A program made the translations under genes and the position numbers. The notes under the pieces are model-generated. The model saw nothing but the letters and a program-made list of their open reading frames with translations, did no database searches and was not told the DNA's origin. A stretch of DNA of 10,126 bases from Phoronis ovalis (Eukaryota; Phoronida; Phoronidae), in the NCBI GenBank assembly GCA_028565635.1, contig JAOXYB010067534.1:1-10126 (forward strand). Reading direction: 5' to 3'. Within the stretch, counting starts at the first letter, position 1. Each line of letters starts with the position of its first letter. Positions 1-7,201 of the stretch are shown piece by piece.

Positions 1-200
1 TTAGCAATCCATTTTTACGCAAACTGACTGATACAAACCAAATTCCAAAATTTATTTATGGATACAAACCTAAAATTTATCCAAATTATTTCGCGGCTGT
101 AAGCAGTGGGTAGCAATCCAACTTTTTGAATATCTTTACGGTAGCAAACCAAAAAAATATAGTAAGAAGTATACAATCTAAATCCAACATTTTCAACTGT
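1..200. repeat. Degenerate ~31-bp minisatellite, cut by window edge
   Basis: Variants of the core G(A/T)(T/A)(A/G)CAA(A/T)CC start near 1, 30, 61, 110, 141 and 171: TTAGCAATCC, GATACAAACC, GATACAAACC, GTAGCAATCC, GTAGCAAACC and ATACAATCTA. Steps are 29, 31, 49, 31 and about 30 bases, so most copies sit on a 31-base period, with one irregular copy between 61 and 110. A T-rich tract follows each core. The two overlapping minus-strand ORFs here come from this repeat and are not genes. Confidence 0.6.
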
Positions 201-819
201 GCTGCACACCCACCAAAAAATAACTTGAGTACCCCCCAGGAGTTTCCCTGTGTCAAATACAAAAACTCAAGCATTTATTGCGAGACAAAGAAAGTGTTAT
301 GCACAACGAAAAATGTCAAAGATTAAAATCGCCGTTTGATCCACTTTTCAAGGTCATTCTAAAATGTCACCTAGCCTATTACGCCCACCCGCCTATGGAC
401 TTTGTAAGTCCAGTCAACAACGTCCTGCAAATAGCCATTGAAACACATCCCTGTATCAACTGATTAAAATGAATTCATCAGGTATATAAAAACTCTAAAC
501 AATTCTTTGCCACAATCAAAAATCAACATACTTTCCCTACATCACTAGTCTACTAAAATACTGCCACATATACAGGTGATATTTACCAACAAGCAATTTT
601 TGAAAGGTATGAACTGAGATGGCAGGTTTTGAGGGACTGTGTTGGGCAGGAATGCATCATATCAGCAATATGCATGATCAGTTGATCACAACATTGTCAT
701 CTATATTTTAAGAAATTAGTCAGCGCAGGAAAGATCATTTATTAACTGACCGATAAATATTTATATTACCTTTACATCAAGATACATTATTTGGCAGTTT
801 AAAAGTATAAGCATGTTAC
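1..819 (-). other. Partial intron 7 of the transporter gene
   Basis: This runs from the exon 7 donor (GTAACA at 814-819) to the left edge. It is AT-rich with no coding signal. A minus-strand exon beginning with the expected SGHG codons was looked for and not found, so the intron is at least 819 bp, longer than introns 1 and 3-6. Its far end carries the ~31-bp tandem repeat. Confidence 0.7.
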
Positions 820-971
820 CTGGTGCATCCTGCAGCAATCCTTGAACCAAACAGCATCAGGAATCCACCGGTAAAGCCCATTAATGGGGAAACACCTGGT
901 GTACTGCCCCATGAATGCGAAGCTTCAGCAGACATATAACCACCCAAAATTGCACCCCCAACATAAAACAC
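820..971 (-). CDS. Transporter exon 7, second signature cysteine
   Basis: This exon encodes residues 304-353 plus two bases: VFYVGGAILGGYMSAEASH, then GVSPLMGFTGGFLMLFGSR and IAAGCT with Cys352. In the family this motif reads GCTSGHG(I/L)SG. The donor AG|GTAACA cuts inside the next codon (phase 2), so SGHG should open exon 8, which is not in the window. The acceptor is GATTTCAG| at 972. Confidence 0.93.
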
Positions 972-3900
972 CTGAAATCATTACAAATAAATATTAAAAA
1001 GATAACAATTGTAAACGATGCTGAAATAAAAATAATACTTTATTTTTTTGAAAAAAATTCCTTTTTGAAAATATTTCAAATAGAACATGAGACCTAAAGA
1101 AAACAATTCTAATGACAGCAAGATTCATCATATATGTCCTCTTTATGTTTATTTTGGTAAGAGTCACTTACATTTCAAATGTGTTTCTGAAAGCAGTTAT
1201 TATTACAGATATTAGGCTAAGAGGCATTAAAATTCCCTAATATAACATCAAAAAGCTAATCCCTTTTTTAAACTTGTAGCACTTTCACACGAAACACTGT
1301 TCTGTTACGTTTTAGAGTAGAACAACCTCTGTCAGAAGCAAATTTGAATTTATGTACCTGCCACCAGTTATTAACTCCAAATTGGTAATTCCTCAAGTAG
1401 GGGGGAAATTTCCAAAGTGAAGTCGTCACAGATACAACTGTACAGTAACTACTACTGCTACCCAGAGTGTCCTTCACCATAAGTACAACAGGAACTTGCA
1501 ACAGTCCAATCAGAAAGCCTGCTATATATGGTGGCCATGCCTTCATCTCAAACCAGCTTGAAGCAGTTGATGTAACAACCTAAATGCAAGAATCAGATTA
1601 TTTGTTAGGGTATCTGAGCTAAGATATGTGGTCTCTTGGAATTCATCCATAGGATGCAACATTAGGTGATGCAACAATGCTCACAACAAAATTTCCTATA
1701 AAGTCTATTTTTTTAGTTACACTACGTAACATCAAACTTGTGCTTCAAATCAAAGTTTGTGATGTCACCCAATCACTTTGCCAACAATGAACAGAAGCAT
1801 GAAGGTTCAAAGCATATGTCATGAAAGCAGGCGAGGAAGCAACTAAGAGCTGGTCCAGTTCTGTCCGGTTTGTTTCATCCCACATGTATATCCATTATTC
1901 AGATTGTTTTTGAGTAAACCCTTGGATTTAAGACTATTCCCGGATATCTGCATGCCAACTGTAAATTTTACCTCTGACGTCCAGGGTGCATACAACTCTA
2001 ACCCAAACACAGCAGTAGCAATCACAGAAGCCATGGGCAGTGCAACAATCACATAGGGGCTTTGAAGATGTTCATGCAAACTGGGAAAATTAAAATATCG
2101 CTAAATTTAATTGACAACATAACAAGAGACTGGAGCCTTCATTCGAAGTTTTTGATGTCACTACTAGCATGTCACTATGTCCTGTATATCAGGGCTGATG
2201 ATCTCTGGTGGGATAATGCATTTTAGCAGCAAGAAGGTAGAATTGTAAGCCATTCTAGAAAAGGAGAGAATGGAAACGAATATCATAGCTCACAAAAGTC
2301 AATGAAAAGAAATTCATATAGCTAATTCTATGTGAGTGAGCTCTCCTAGAAACTGTCTAGAACTAAAAAACAAAACATTTAGCAAATGTATATAAGTGAG
2401 CCTACTAGCTATTTTTATGATTATAGCGAAAAGCACATTTATATCTACTGCATGGCTAGAAATAGCAACTAAACTTACGTGTACTGTCTAAGAGATCTGG
2501 AAGGCTTGAGTAAGTTTGTAAGAGTAGGTTCTATTATTCCATACACAAAAGCAGCAGTAAGACCGCCAGTAAGTGTGTATAGAGAGTTTGGAGTTCCAGA
2601 GCCCACCTGAGCTAGAACCATACCTGGACACTACAAATTAGTCAAAAGTTTTAATTACTATAGAGATTCGATAGAGGCTTCTATAGAGCTTCGGGAATCC
2701 CTATAAGCTTAATATATAGTTCTGAGACTAAACATTCAGTTGTACCTAATTATATGAAAAATACTTTTAATGCGTTACTGCTGGTGAAAATAAATCATTT
2801 CTTTGATCTTGTCATTTTCGCAAAAAATATGAATGAAGCAAATTAACACATAGAAAATTAAAATGGGCTGTAGAGGTGAGAAATCAGAAACTAAGAAGAT
2901 AAACATTTCATCAAACACAAACAGTGAAACAGAGTGGTAATCCAGTTGTTCAGGAATCTTCCTAATTGGATCTTCTCAACAGCTTATTAAGACATTATTT
3001 ATTAATATTCTGCAATTACCGCTCCAGCAATAGTCATTCCACATCCCAATATTCCTGCACCAATTATCATAGAAAATATTCCTTTATTTTTAAAGCCGGC
3101 ATGAAATGCTGGTCCAATAGCATGATACACTTTGTTCCGAGTGGCTTCAATCATCGCTAAGGCAGATAAACAGAACATCCCTACAAATAAAATTGTAGTC
3201 ACTTAAGAAAAGCTTATTGGAAAGCATATAAACTTATACAGTTGGCATCAACAGAAAATTATGTGCACCTATACTTTCTTGATTTCAAGATGGTGGGAAA
3301 CTCATTTTTGTGAATCTCAAAGCATGTAAAACATAGTTTAATATATTCCCTTTTTTACAATTTAAGAAACAAATCAATAATATTAATATAGTTATATTGT
3401 AAAGACTGAGTGATTTTTGAATGTAAAACATTATCATATCTGAATAATACCGATACTACTAAATGAAGTCACACTATTTGAAAATAACATAAGGCATAAA
3501 ATAAAACATTGTGTGTTTCCAGTAACAGTGTGAAAAAAAATAGGGTAGGTAGGTAGGTAGGTAGGGAATTTAAATATTTAAAAAAAATACAGGGAGAAAT
3601 ATTGGAGTTCGTGTTTGCAGAAGATTAACATGTTACCAGGGAACTATCTTATTTTGCTCAATATGAAGTGCTCAACCATCGACACCAGCTGGAAGATCCG
3701 GACTGTTGCCCAATGTCATTTGAGTCACGGTAATTTTTCAGTGCACTTTTTGGTCTGTGCGATGTTTTCAACGTTTTTGATAGCAGTTTATATATACAGA
3801 AAATCATTGTCTGGTGATAAAATATTAGGGTCGGGCCTAAAAATTAGGGTCGCTTGGGTTACCGGAAACACACAACTTTTTATTTTAGGCCTAATAGTCT

Positions 3901-4597
3901 ACTGCAAACATTTATCACCAACTTATAAAATGAATGAAAACTAATTTCGCAAATCCTAGAATCTGGTGTATAATTTTAACCAGGACTACCTGTGGACACA
4001 GCTGATAAAAACATCTTCATCATTACAAATCTGTGCATTAACATTTGGTCTTGTATAACTAAAGGCTCAAACACTATAAAAAAAAGACAATTTTTGAACC
4101 AACTAAAATCAAGCATGATCAGTTATGTTCACCGTGTACTGTGATGAAGATTTGCTAGAGTACAAGTTGCTTTAAAAAAGAAAAATCAAAAAACAGCATG
4201 CGTTCCACTGTGCGCTGCTGGTTTTACATTGCTAAAAAGTCTCAAGAAATTGAATGCTTCAAAAAAGATTAACAAATACAGATTTACTTTTTATCTGGAA
4301 TACATTTGTATTAAACAAGTTGACAAAATGAAAAGTGAAGAGAATTTCATGCCTAATTAACACAGTTCTTTTAGATAATTTTTATAAGGTAAATATTGCC
4401 CACTTTACATATATACCTCTACCCTTTTCCAAAGCAATTCCAAAGATAACTCCTGCTGTCGTGCTACCAACTAGTCTGAGGATATCCAGAAACGAGAATG
4501 ACTTTGTTCCAAGACTTGCATCTTCACTTCCATTGATACTATGAAATAAACCTTCAGTTCCATCTTGAAAATTTTGGGTTCGCCGTTTTGCTTCCAT
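820..4597 (-). CDS. YeeE/YedE-family (TsuA-like) sulfur-compound transporter, 7 exons, 3' partial
   Basis: Seven minus-strand exons, 4417-4597, 3990-4073, 3020-3180, 2479-2630, 1972-2080, 1358-1579 and 820-971, join through GT-AG introns with matching phases into 353 residues plus two bases. No frameshift or internal stop is seen. The protein is an integral membrane protein made of two related halves. Hydrophobic segments lie near residues 37-57, 80-100, 122-142, 160-176, 201-220, 247-266, 303-317 and 331-350. Family signatures are FGIALEKGRVFEP (52-64), GCGMTIAGACPGMVLAQVGSG split as 134-144 and 145-154 with Cys143, and GSRIAAGCTS (345-354) with Cys352. In bacterial YeeE/TsuA proteins, cysteines in these two motifs line the path that relays thiosulfate through the membrane. 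The animal substrate and membrane are unknown; thiosulfate or a related sulfur compound is an inference from family. Bacterial relatives are about 330-400 residues, so roughly 30-50 C-terminal residues are missing beyond position 1. A stop (TAA, 4601-4603) lies in frame just before the ATG, supporting the start. Family confidence is high; exact transport role is not shown. Confidence 0.93.
1358..1579 (-). CDS. Transporter exon 6, start of second half-repeat
   Basis: This exon encodes residues 230-303. After VVTSTASSWFEMKAW it gives the membrane segment PPYIAGFLIGLLQVPVVLMV, equivalent to the first helix of half one, then a serine-rich loop and VNNWWQ. The acceptor is GCATTTAG| and the donor CAG|GTACAT, phase 0. 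The open frame from 1357 down to 1268 is intron read-through. Confidence 0.92.
1972..2080 (-). CDS. Transporter exon 5
   Basis: This exon encodes the last base of Thr193 and residues 194-229: a short polar lead (LHEHLQSPY), a hydrophobic segment (VIVALPMASVIATAVFGLEL) and YAPWTSE. The acceptor is TTTTCCCAG| with a good pyrimidine tract; the donor is GAG|GTAAAA, phase 0. The frame read past 1972 to 1843 is intron. Confidence 0.9.
2479..2630 (-). CDS. Transporter exon 4, first signature cysteine
   Basis: This exon starts with Cys143 of the CPGMVLAQVGSGTPNS motif, the most diagnostic part of the first half-repeat, followed by a glycine-rich hydrophobic segment (LTGGLTAAFVYGI). It ends in a polar loop (LLKPSRSLRQY) before the second half. 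The acceptor is TTTGTAG| and the donor AC|GTAAGT, a near-perfect consensus. It leaves two bases of Thr193, phase 2. It has no counterpart among ORFs above 60 codons. Confidence 0.93.
2658..2693. repeat. Short direct repeat in intron 3
   Basis: CTATAGAGATTCG (2658-2670) and CTATAGAGCTTCG (2681-2693) match at 12 of 13 bases with a 23-base period, with a related TAGAG copy between them. It sits just upstream, in transcript order, of the exon 4 donor side... within intron 3 next to the exon 4 acceptor. Most likely a local slippage duplication. Confidence 0.45.
3020..3180 (-). CDS. Transporter exon 3
   Basis: This exon encodes Gly89 (split) to Ala142, including MFCLSALAMIEA (a membrane segment) and IIGAGILGCGMTIAGA, the run-up to the first signature motif. 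The acceptor is TTTGTAG| at 3181 and the donor GCG|GTAATT at 3019, phase 0. The intron cuts the motif AGA|CPG immediately before the key cysteine. Confidence 0.92.
3492..3892. mobile_element. MITE-like element with 35-bp terminal inverted repeats, in intron 2
   Basis: The left end (3492-3526) and the reverse complement of the right end (3858-3892) match at 31 of 35 bases. Both contain TTGTGTGTTTCC followed by (A/G)GTAAC and, outside, AGGC(A/C)TAAAATAAAA. The ~401-bp span has an A-run, a (TAGG)5 microsatellite and, near the right end, two ATTAGGGTCG copies. No transposase is encoded, so a non-autonomous DNA transposon or foldback element is the best reading. A target-site duplication is not clear: TA precedes the left repeat (3490-3491), while the right repeat is followed by AATA. 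The open frame at 3615-3944 crosses the right end of the element and resembles no known protein. Confidence 0.75.
3546..3565. repeat. (TAGG)5 microsatellite
   Basis: Five perfect TAGG units flanked by near-copies (TAGGG on each side), directly after an A-run inside the left part of the intron 2 element. Slippage-prone and probably length-variable between alleles. Confidence 0.95.
3990..4073 (-). CDS. Transporter exon 2 (84 bp)
   Basis: A short exon that an ORF scan misses. It encodes the split Val61, residues 62-88 (FEPLVIQDQM, then a Met-rich stretch ending FLSAVST) and the first base of Gly89. The acceptor is TATAG| after a T-run and the donor is ACAG|GTAGTC. Without it the strongly conserved LEKGR-VFEP-VI-QM region would be broken, and both flanking phases (1 and 1) fit exactly. 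Confidence 0.9.
4417..4597 (-). CDS. Transporter exon 1: start codon, N-terminal tail, first helix
   Basis: This exon encodes residues 1-60 plus one base. The ATG at 4595-4597 is preceded by AAC and then an in-frame TAA at 4601-4603. No AG lies between that stop and the ATG, so a splice acceptor cannot extend the frame upstream. A polar, charged tail of about 35 residues (probably cytosolic, with no signal peptide) leads into the first hydrophobic segment and the family motif FGIALEKGR. The donor is AGAG|GTATAT at 4416, phase 1. The continued open frame past the donor (to 4382) is intron read-through. Confidence 0.9.
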
Positions 4598-4882
4598 GTT
4601 TTAAATAAGATCACCTATGTTGATAGGGATGTTATTTTTAGTGAGTGAATGGATATCCCTGGAGGGTGGCATTTAATAGAAATTCAAATCAAGACAAATA
4701 TTTTCTTACAAGATAGATCATTGAACATATGATGATACGTCACACTACATTGAACTATCTCGTAACTTGTCTTGAAATAGCGCAAAATTCTTGAATAAAA
4801 ACAAACACTGAAAAATAACTGTTTAAAGTATATAATATGTTATAAAATATTTAATTGACAAAGATTTGGTAATTGACATTTG

Positions 4883-4916
4883 TAATTACAATCCAAAAAT
4901 TGGATTAATGTAATTA
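4883..4916. repeat. 14-bp-stem inverted repeat
   Basis: TAATTAC plus AATCCAA (4883-4896) pairs with TTGGATT (4900-4906) and GTAATTA (4910-4916), with an AAA loop and a three-base AAT bulge on the right arm. It is a strong AT-rich cruciform or hairpin candidate in the 5' flank; it could also be the remnant of a small foldback element. Confidence 0.7.
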
Positions 4917-4966
4917 TGTAATATTTTACGAATACAGCGTTGGACTATTCACAGGTACTTGGTGGA

Positions 4967-4978
4967 GCCACCATCTTG
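4967..4978 (-). promoter_or_regulatory. YY1-like site in transporter 5' flank
   Basis: The minus strand reads CAAGATGGTGGC, one base from the CAAGATGGCGGC form of the YY1 element that in animals often sits just downstream of transcription starts. It lies about 370 bases upstream of the start codon in the same orientation as the gene. If transcribed, its ATG opens a ten-codon upstream frame ending in TAG. Motif-only evidence. Confidence 0.25.
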
Positions 4979-5040
4979 ACCCCACAAGGTCCCAGCATGC
5001 TATTAATTATTAGTATGAATGAAATTACATAATGTTTTAT

Positions 5041-5106
5041 GATAAAATTATATAATACTAATAAAGTATTACGATAAAAATTATGCAATAATAATAAAAG
5101 TATAAT
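5041..5106. repeat. Imperfect tandem duplication, 32-bp AT-rich unit
   Basis: GATAAAATTATATAATACTA (5041 on) recurs as GATAAAAATTATGCAATAAT (5073 on), and both copies end in AATAAA(A)GTAT. The first copy also pairs with an inverted ATACTAATAA/TTATTAGTAT (5055-5064 with 5007-5016), so the block can fold. The leucine/isoleucine-rich minus frame across it is compositional, not a gene. Confidence 0.55.
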
Positions 5107-5394
5107 TATAGTACTAATGATCATCACATGACTCGGTCATATTCTCAAACTCCGTAATTGTATCCAGTATTTATCTTTGAATTTGACCCAGGATTGCATG
5201 TAATTTTACTGCTTACCTAGTTATTCATTCCTGATATAAAGTTTCAGTGATATTGGCATTTTCCATTAAGGAAAAGGCAAAAAGAGTATCTAAGTATTTG
5301 TAAAAGAAAAAAATAATTTACTAAATGATAAAATGCTTTTGCTGTTAGTTCTTGATATTCCCAATAGGTGGTACCAGTGACACTAACTGTCATG

Positions 5395-5490
5395 TAGAAG
5401 GCGAGTGGCAATAAGCCAACTTTGGCCCGAGAACAAGGGCAAGACGCAACGACACGAAAAAGGGGGCAATCTGCCCGCAGACTGGACCAG
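5395..5490. other. Small GC-rich island, unidentified
   Basis: About half G+C (32 of 60 bases in 5401-5460) against an AT-rich background, with several CpGs and a GGGGGCAATCTGCCCG hairpin at its right end. No open frame of note, no tRNA fold and no clear pol III box B were found. It could be the 5' end of an old SINE or other transposon fragment, or a promoter element. Confidence 0.35.
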
Positions 5491-5499
5491 ACTTATTGT

Positions 5500-5870
5500 T
5501 ACTTGTTGTGAACATTCTAACATTGTTTTTTTTGTAAACAAAACAACATCCAATTAAGAATCATTTGTACAGAAATCAATACCAGAATTATATTAAAATT
5601 TAGTTTGCATACTGCAGTGCTAAGAATAAAGAATCAATTGACAAACAAGTAAATAAGCTTCTTTATTTGTGAAATTAAGTTATCTTAACCATCATGAAAA
5701 TGCCTGAGTGACAACCGAGTGTAATCTTATCGGAGGCCCATAAACAGGTGCTTTTTAAAAGTATTATAGTGATTGGTGTATAACTGATATTACATCTTAA
5801 GATTCTAGATGACATTCAAAAAGGAAACTCTCAAAATTACAGGTGTTGACAACCAGGAAGCACGATATAT
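5500..5870. other. AT-rich intergenic stretch, nothing identified
   Basis: Both strands are closed to frames above about 60 codons, and no splice-flanked conserved peptide, RNA gene or strong repeat is visible. Confidence 0.5.
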
Positions 5871-6330
5871 ATCTTTGGGGAGTTTCTTAGTATATGGAGC
5901 TGACAGGTATGTGACACTGGCTCAGGGGATCTTTTTTTGACGAGTTTTGGTCATATATTTTTGGGCACCTTTTTATGCCCCTGTGGCATATTTTGGGAGA
6001 GTTTTTGAGGCCTAGACATAAATTCATTAAAATGTATTGCGTCTACTTTTCACAGAAAACAAATAACAGTATTGTGAACATTAAAAAACATAAATTGATA
6101 TTTTTGGGTCCAGATTTCCATATTTTTGGTTCAGAGCTGGACCAAAAGTTTTACCCTCAGTGGCACATCCCCACCACAACGAAATATAACCAGGAAACCC
6201 CTCCCCCCACCGGATACCTGTCCCCTTCACCACCGTTGTATGGCAGCAGGTTGTAATTGCTATGTAAAGATGCATTTTGAAACATGCTCACCAGAATTCA
6301 GATTTGATTATAGCCGATTCTGAATACCAA
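5870..6330. repeat. Probable dispersed repeat with recurring ATATTTTTGG motif
   Basis: ATATTTTTGGG occurs at 5955-5965 and 6098-6108, and ATATTTTTGG at 6120-6129. The last two lie in a 22-base duplication (GGGTCCAGA versus GGTTCAGAG). An inverted repeat spans 6124-6147. C-runs at 6198-6230 follow. The composition, G/T-rich then C-rich, differs from both flanks. Overlapping open frames on both strands here show no protein family and shift with the repeats, so I read the block as transposon-derived non-coding DNA. The family is not identified. Confidence 0.4.
6124..6147. repeat. 11-bp-arm hairpin, 2-base loop
   Basis: TTTTGGTTCAG pairs with CTGGACCAAAA around an AG centre; all pairs are canonical except one G-T wobble. 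It lies inside the probable dispersed repeat. Confidence 0.7.
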
Positions 6331-6840
6331 TTTGAGTGCAGATCCCGGTCCAGGCCGGGGGACATGGGTCAAAAGTGGGTCTACATGCACGAACGTGTGG
6401 AAAGGGATTTATTATTGGATTAATAACACACAACACGAGATGTTAATAATTCATGCCATCCTCCCGTCAGCTGTTTTGGCTCCTGATATACTGTTCATCC
6501 GCCGTCACGTAGAAGACATGGTACTTGTCTATCCTGCGCCAGGATCTTTCACACTGACCACGGGCATCCAACCCAGAGACCGTGATGAACTCAATATACC
6601 CCCCCGTAAACCCTTGAATAAACTCCGGCGGTAAAGCATTTTGTACCGTCAATTTTAACACATTTAGATAATAGATAAGACAATAAAGTAAGGACTGTCA
6701 GCTACTGTAAGTGTAGGTCTTATACATGTATCAATGGCCACAAGTTGAGGTTACTGGGGATACGGCGCAATCATGACAGACGCCTGGCCCTAGTCTGCCC
6801 GACCCAAATAAATACAATGAGATAGATTACCGGCCGACCT
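6330..6840. other. GC- and CpG-enriched block, function unclear
   Basis: Compared with its flanks this block is rich in G+C and CpG (for example around 6340-6360, 6500-6640 and 6770-6835) and ends in AT-rich DNA. A 100-codon plus frame (6332-6634) starts only at a TTG and matches no family I recognise. The block might be a promoter, a decayed exon or a transposon body. Confidence 0.3.
6494..6598 (-). pseudogene. Possible diverged discoidin (F5/8 type C) exon remnant
   Basis: In a minus frame open from 6661 to 6467, the segment YIEFITVSGLDARGQ, then SWRRIDKYHVFYVTADE, resembles the central part of F5/8 type C domains. There the pattern is roughly hydrophobic-V-T-G-I-T-Q-G-R, then W-V-x-x-Y-x-V-x-Y-S-x-D-G. 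The spacing is about right and the tract is GC-richer than its surroundings. Against it: the DLG strand before the VTG motif is absent, no convincing acceptor or donor frames the segment, and a plus-strand frame (6332-6634) is also open across it. It may be chance, a decayed exon, or a real exon of a neighbouring gene. Confidence 0.2.
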
Positions 6841-7021
6841 CTCATCAACCTCTTAAGTCATTTTTTCAACTTTACCTGTACTGTGTTACGCAATAGTATT
6901 TCCTTATTTCCAAGTCAAAGTTACCATACGTAACGTGACAAGATTAGAATCACTCACAATCAACATAACAAACCTTCCTAGTTTAATCTTTATTTCGTGA
7001 CATGATTGACCCAGTTGTCGA

Positions 7022-7030
7022 TGACCTTGA
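7022..7030 (-). promoter_or_regulatory. TCAAGGTCA, ERR/SF-1-type site
   Basis: The minus strand reads TCAAGGTCA, the extended half-site bound by monomeric nuclear receptors of the ERR and NR5A (SF-1) groups. Sequence match only. Confidence 0.3.
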
Positions 7031-7201
7031 ACCATCCTGGGAATTAAAGCAATTGAACTAAACGCAGCGCTACCTATTGGTCGCAATTGCAATTCTAGAT
7101 TACAATTTGTCAGATCCACAGATTAGTTAGGGACTGGGTTGCTCCTGTATGGGAGAAAGTCTACTTCTTCAGCTTAATTCTTCTCTTTCGTCTTCCAATT
7201 T

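Larger units (their letters stand above)
4598..5380. other. AT-rich 5' flank of the transporter gene
   Basis: No exon is supported here. It should contain the transcription start and 5' UTR of the minus-strand transporter. A plausible untranslated-exon acceptor (ACATAG|GTGATC, at 4615-4616) follows a pyrimidine-containing tract with an ACTAA branch-like sequence. This suggests, but does not show, a 5' UTR intron. Other content is a long hairpin, a YY1-like site and an AT-rich tandem duplication, listed separately. Confidence 0.4.

Noticed and set aside
1-200. CRISPR-like array, because of ~31-base spaced repeats
   Set aside because: The copies abut with diverged tracts, lack unique spacers of constant length beside identical repeats, and sit in the intron of an animal gene.
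1716-1730. GTTACACTACGTAAC and the similar GTTACCATACGTAAC at 6920-6934
   Set aside because: The 13-of-15 match is short and isolated; two such palindromes in 10 kb of AT-rich DNA can arise by chance.
3615-3944. 109-codon plus-strand open frame
   Set aside because: It lies largely in the intron 2 element, runs across its right inverted repeat and out into the intron, and resembles no protein; it is a chance frame in repeat DNA.
4382-4416. Extension of exon 1 to the downstream stop
   Set aside because: The extra residues do not fit the family, whereas splicing at AGAG|GTATAT restores the conserved LEKGRVFEP text through exon 2.
4945-5127. 60-codon minus frame rich in Ile/Leu that looks like a membrane peptide
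   Set aside because: The hydrophobic run comes from the AT-rich tandem duplication; no supporting splice sites or family.
5975-6275. Overlapping open frames on both strands (5975-6256 plus, 6081-6275 minus)
   Set aside because: Both track duplicated and C-run sequence, share no known domain, and lie in a probable dispersed repeat.
6332-6634. 100-codon plus frame
   Set aside because: It starts only at TTG, has no recognisable domain, and its openness may reflect the GC-rich composition; not called as a gene.
6904-7119. 71-codon minus frame
   Set aside because: No motif, no splice context, average composition; consistent with chance.
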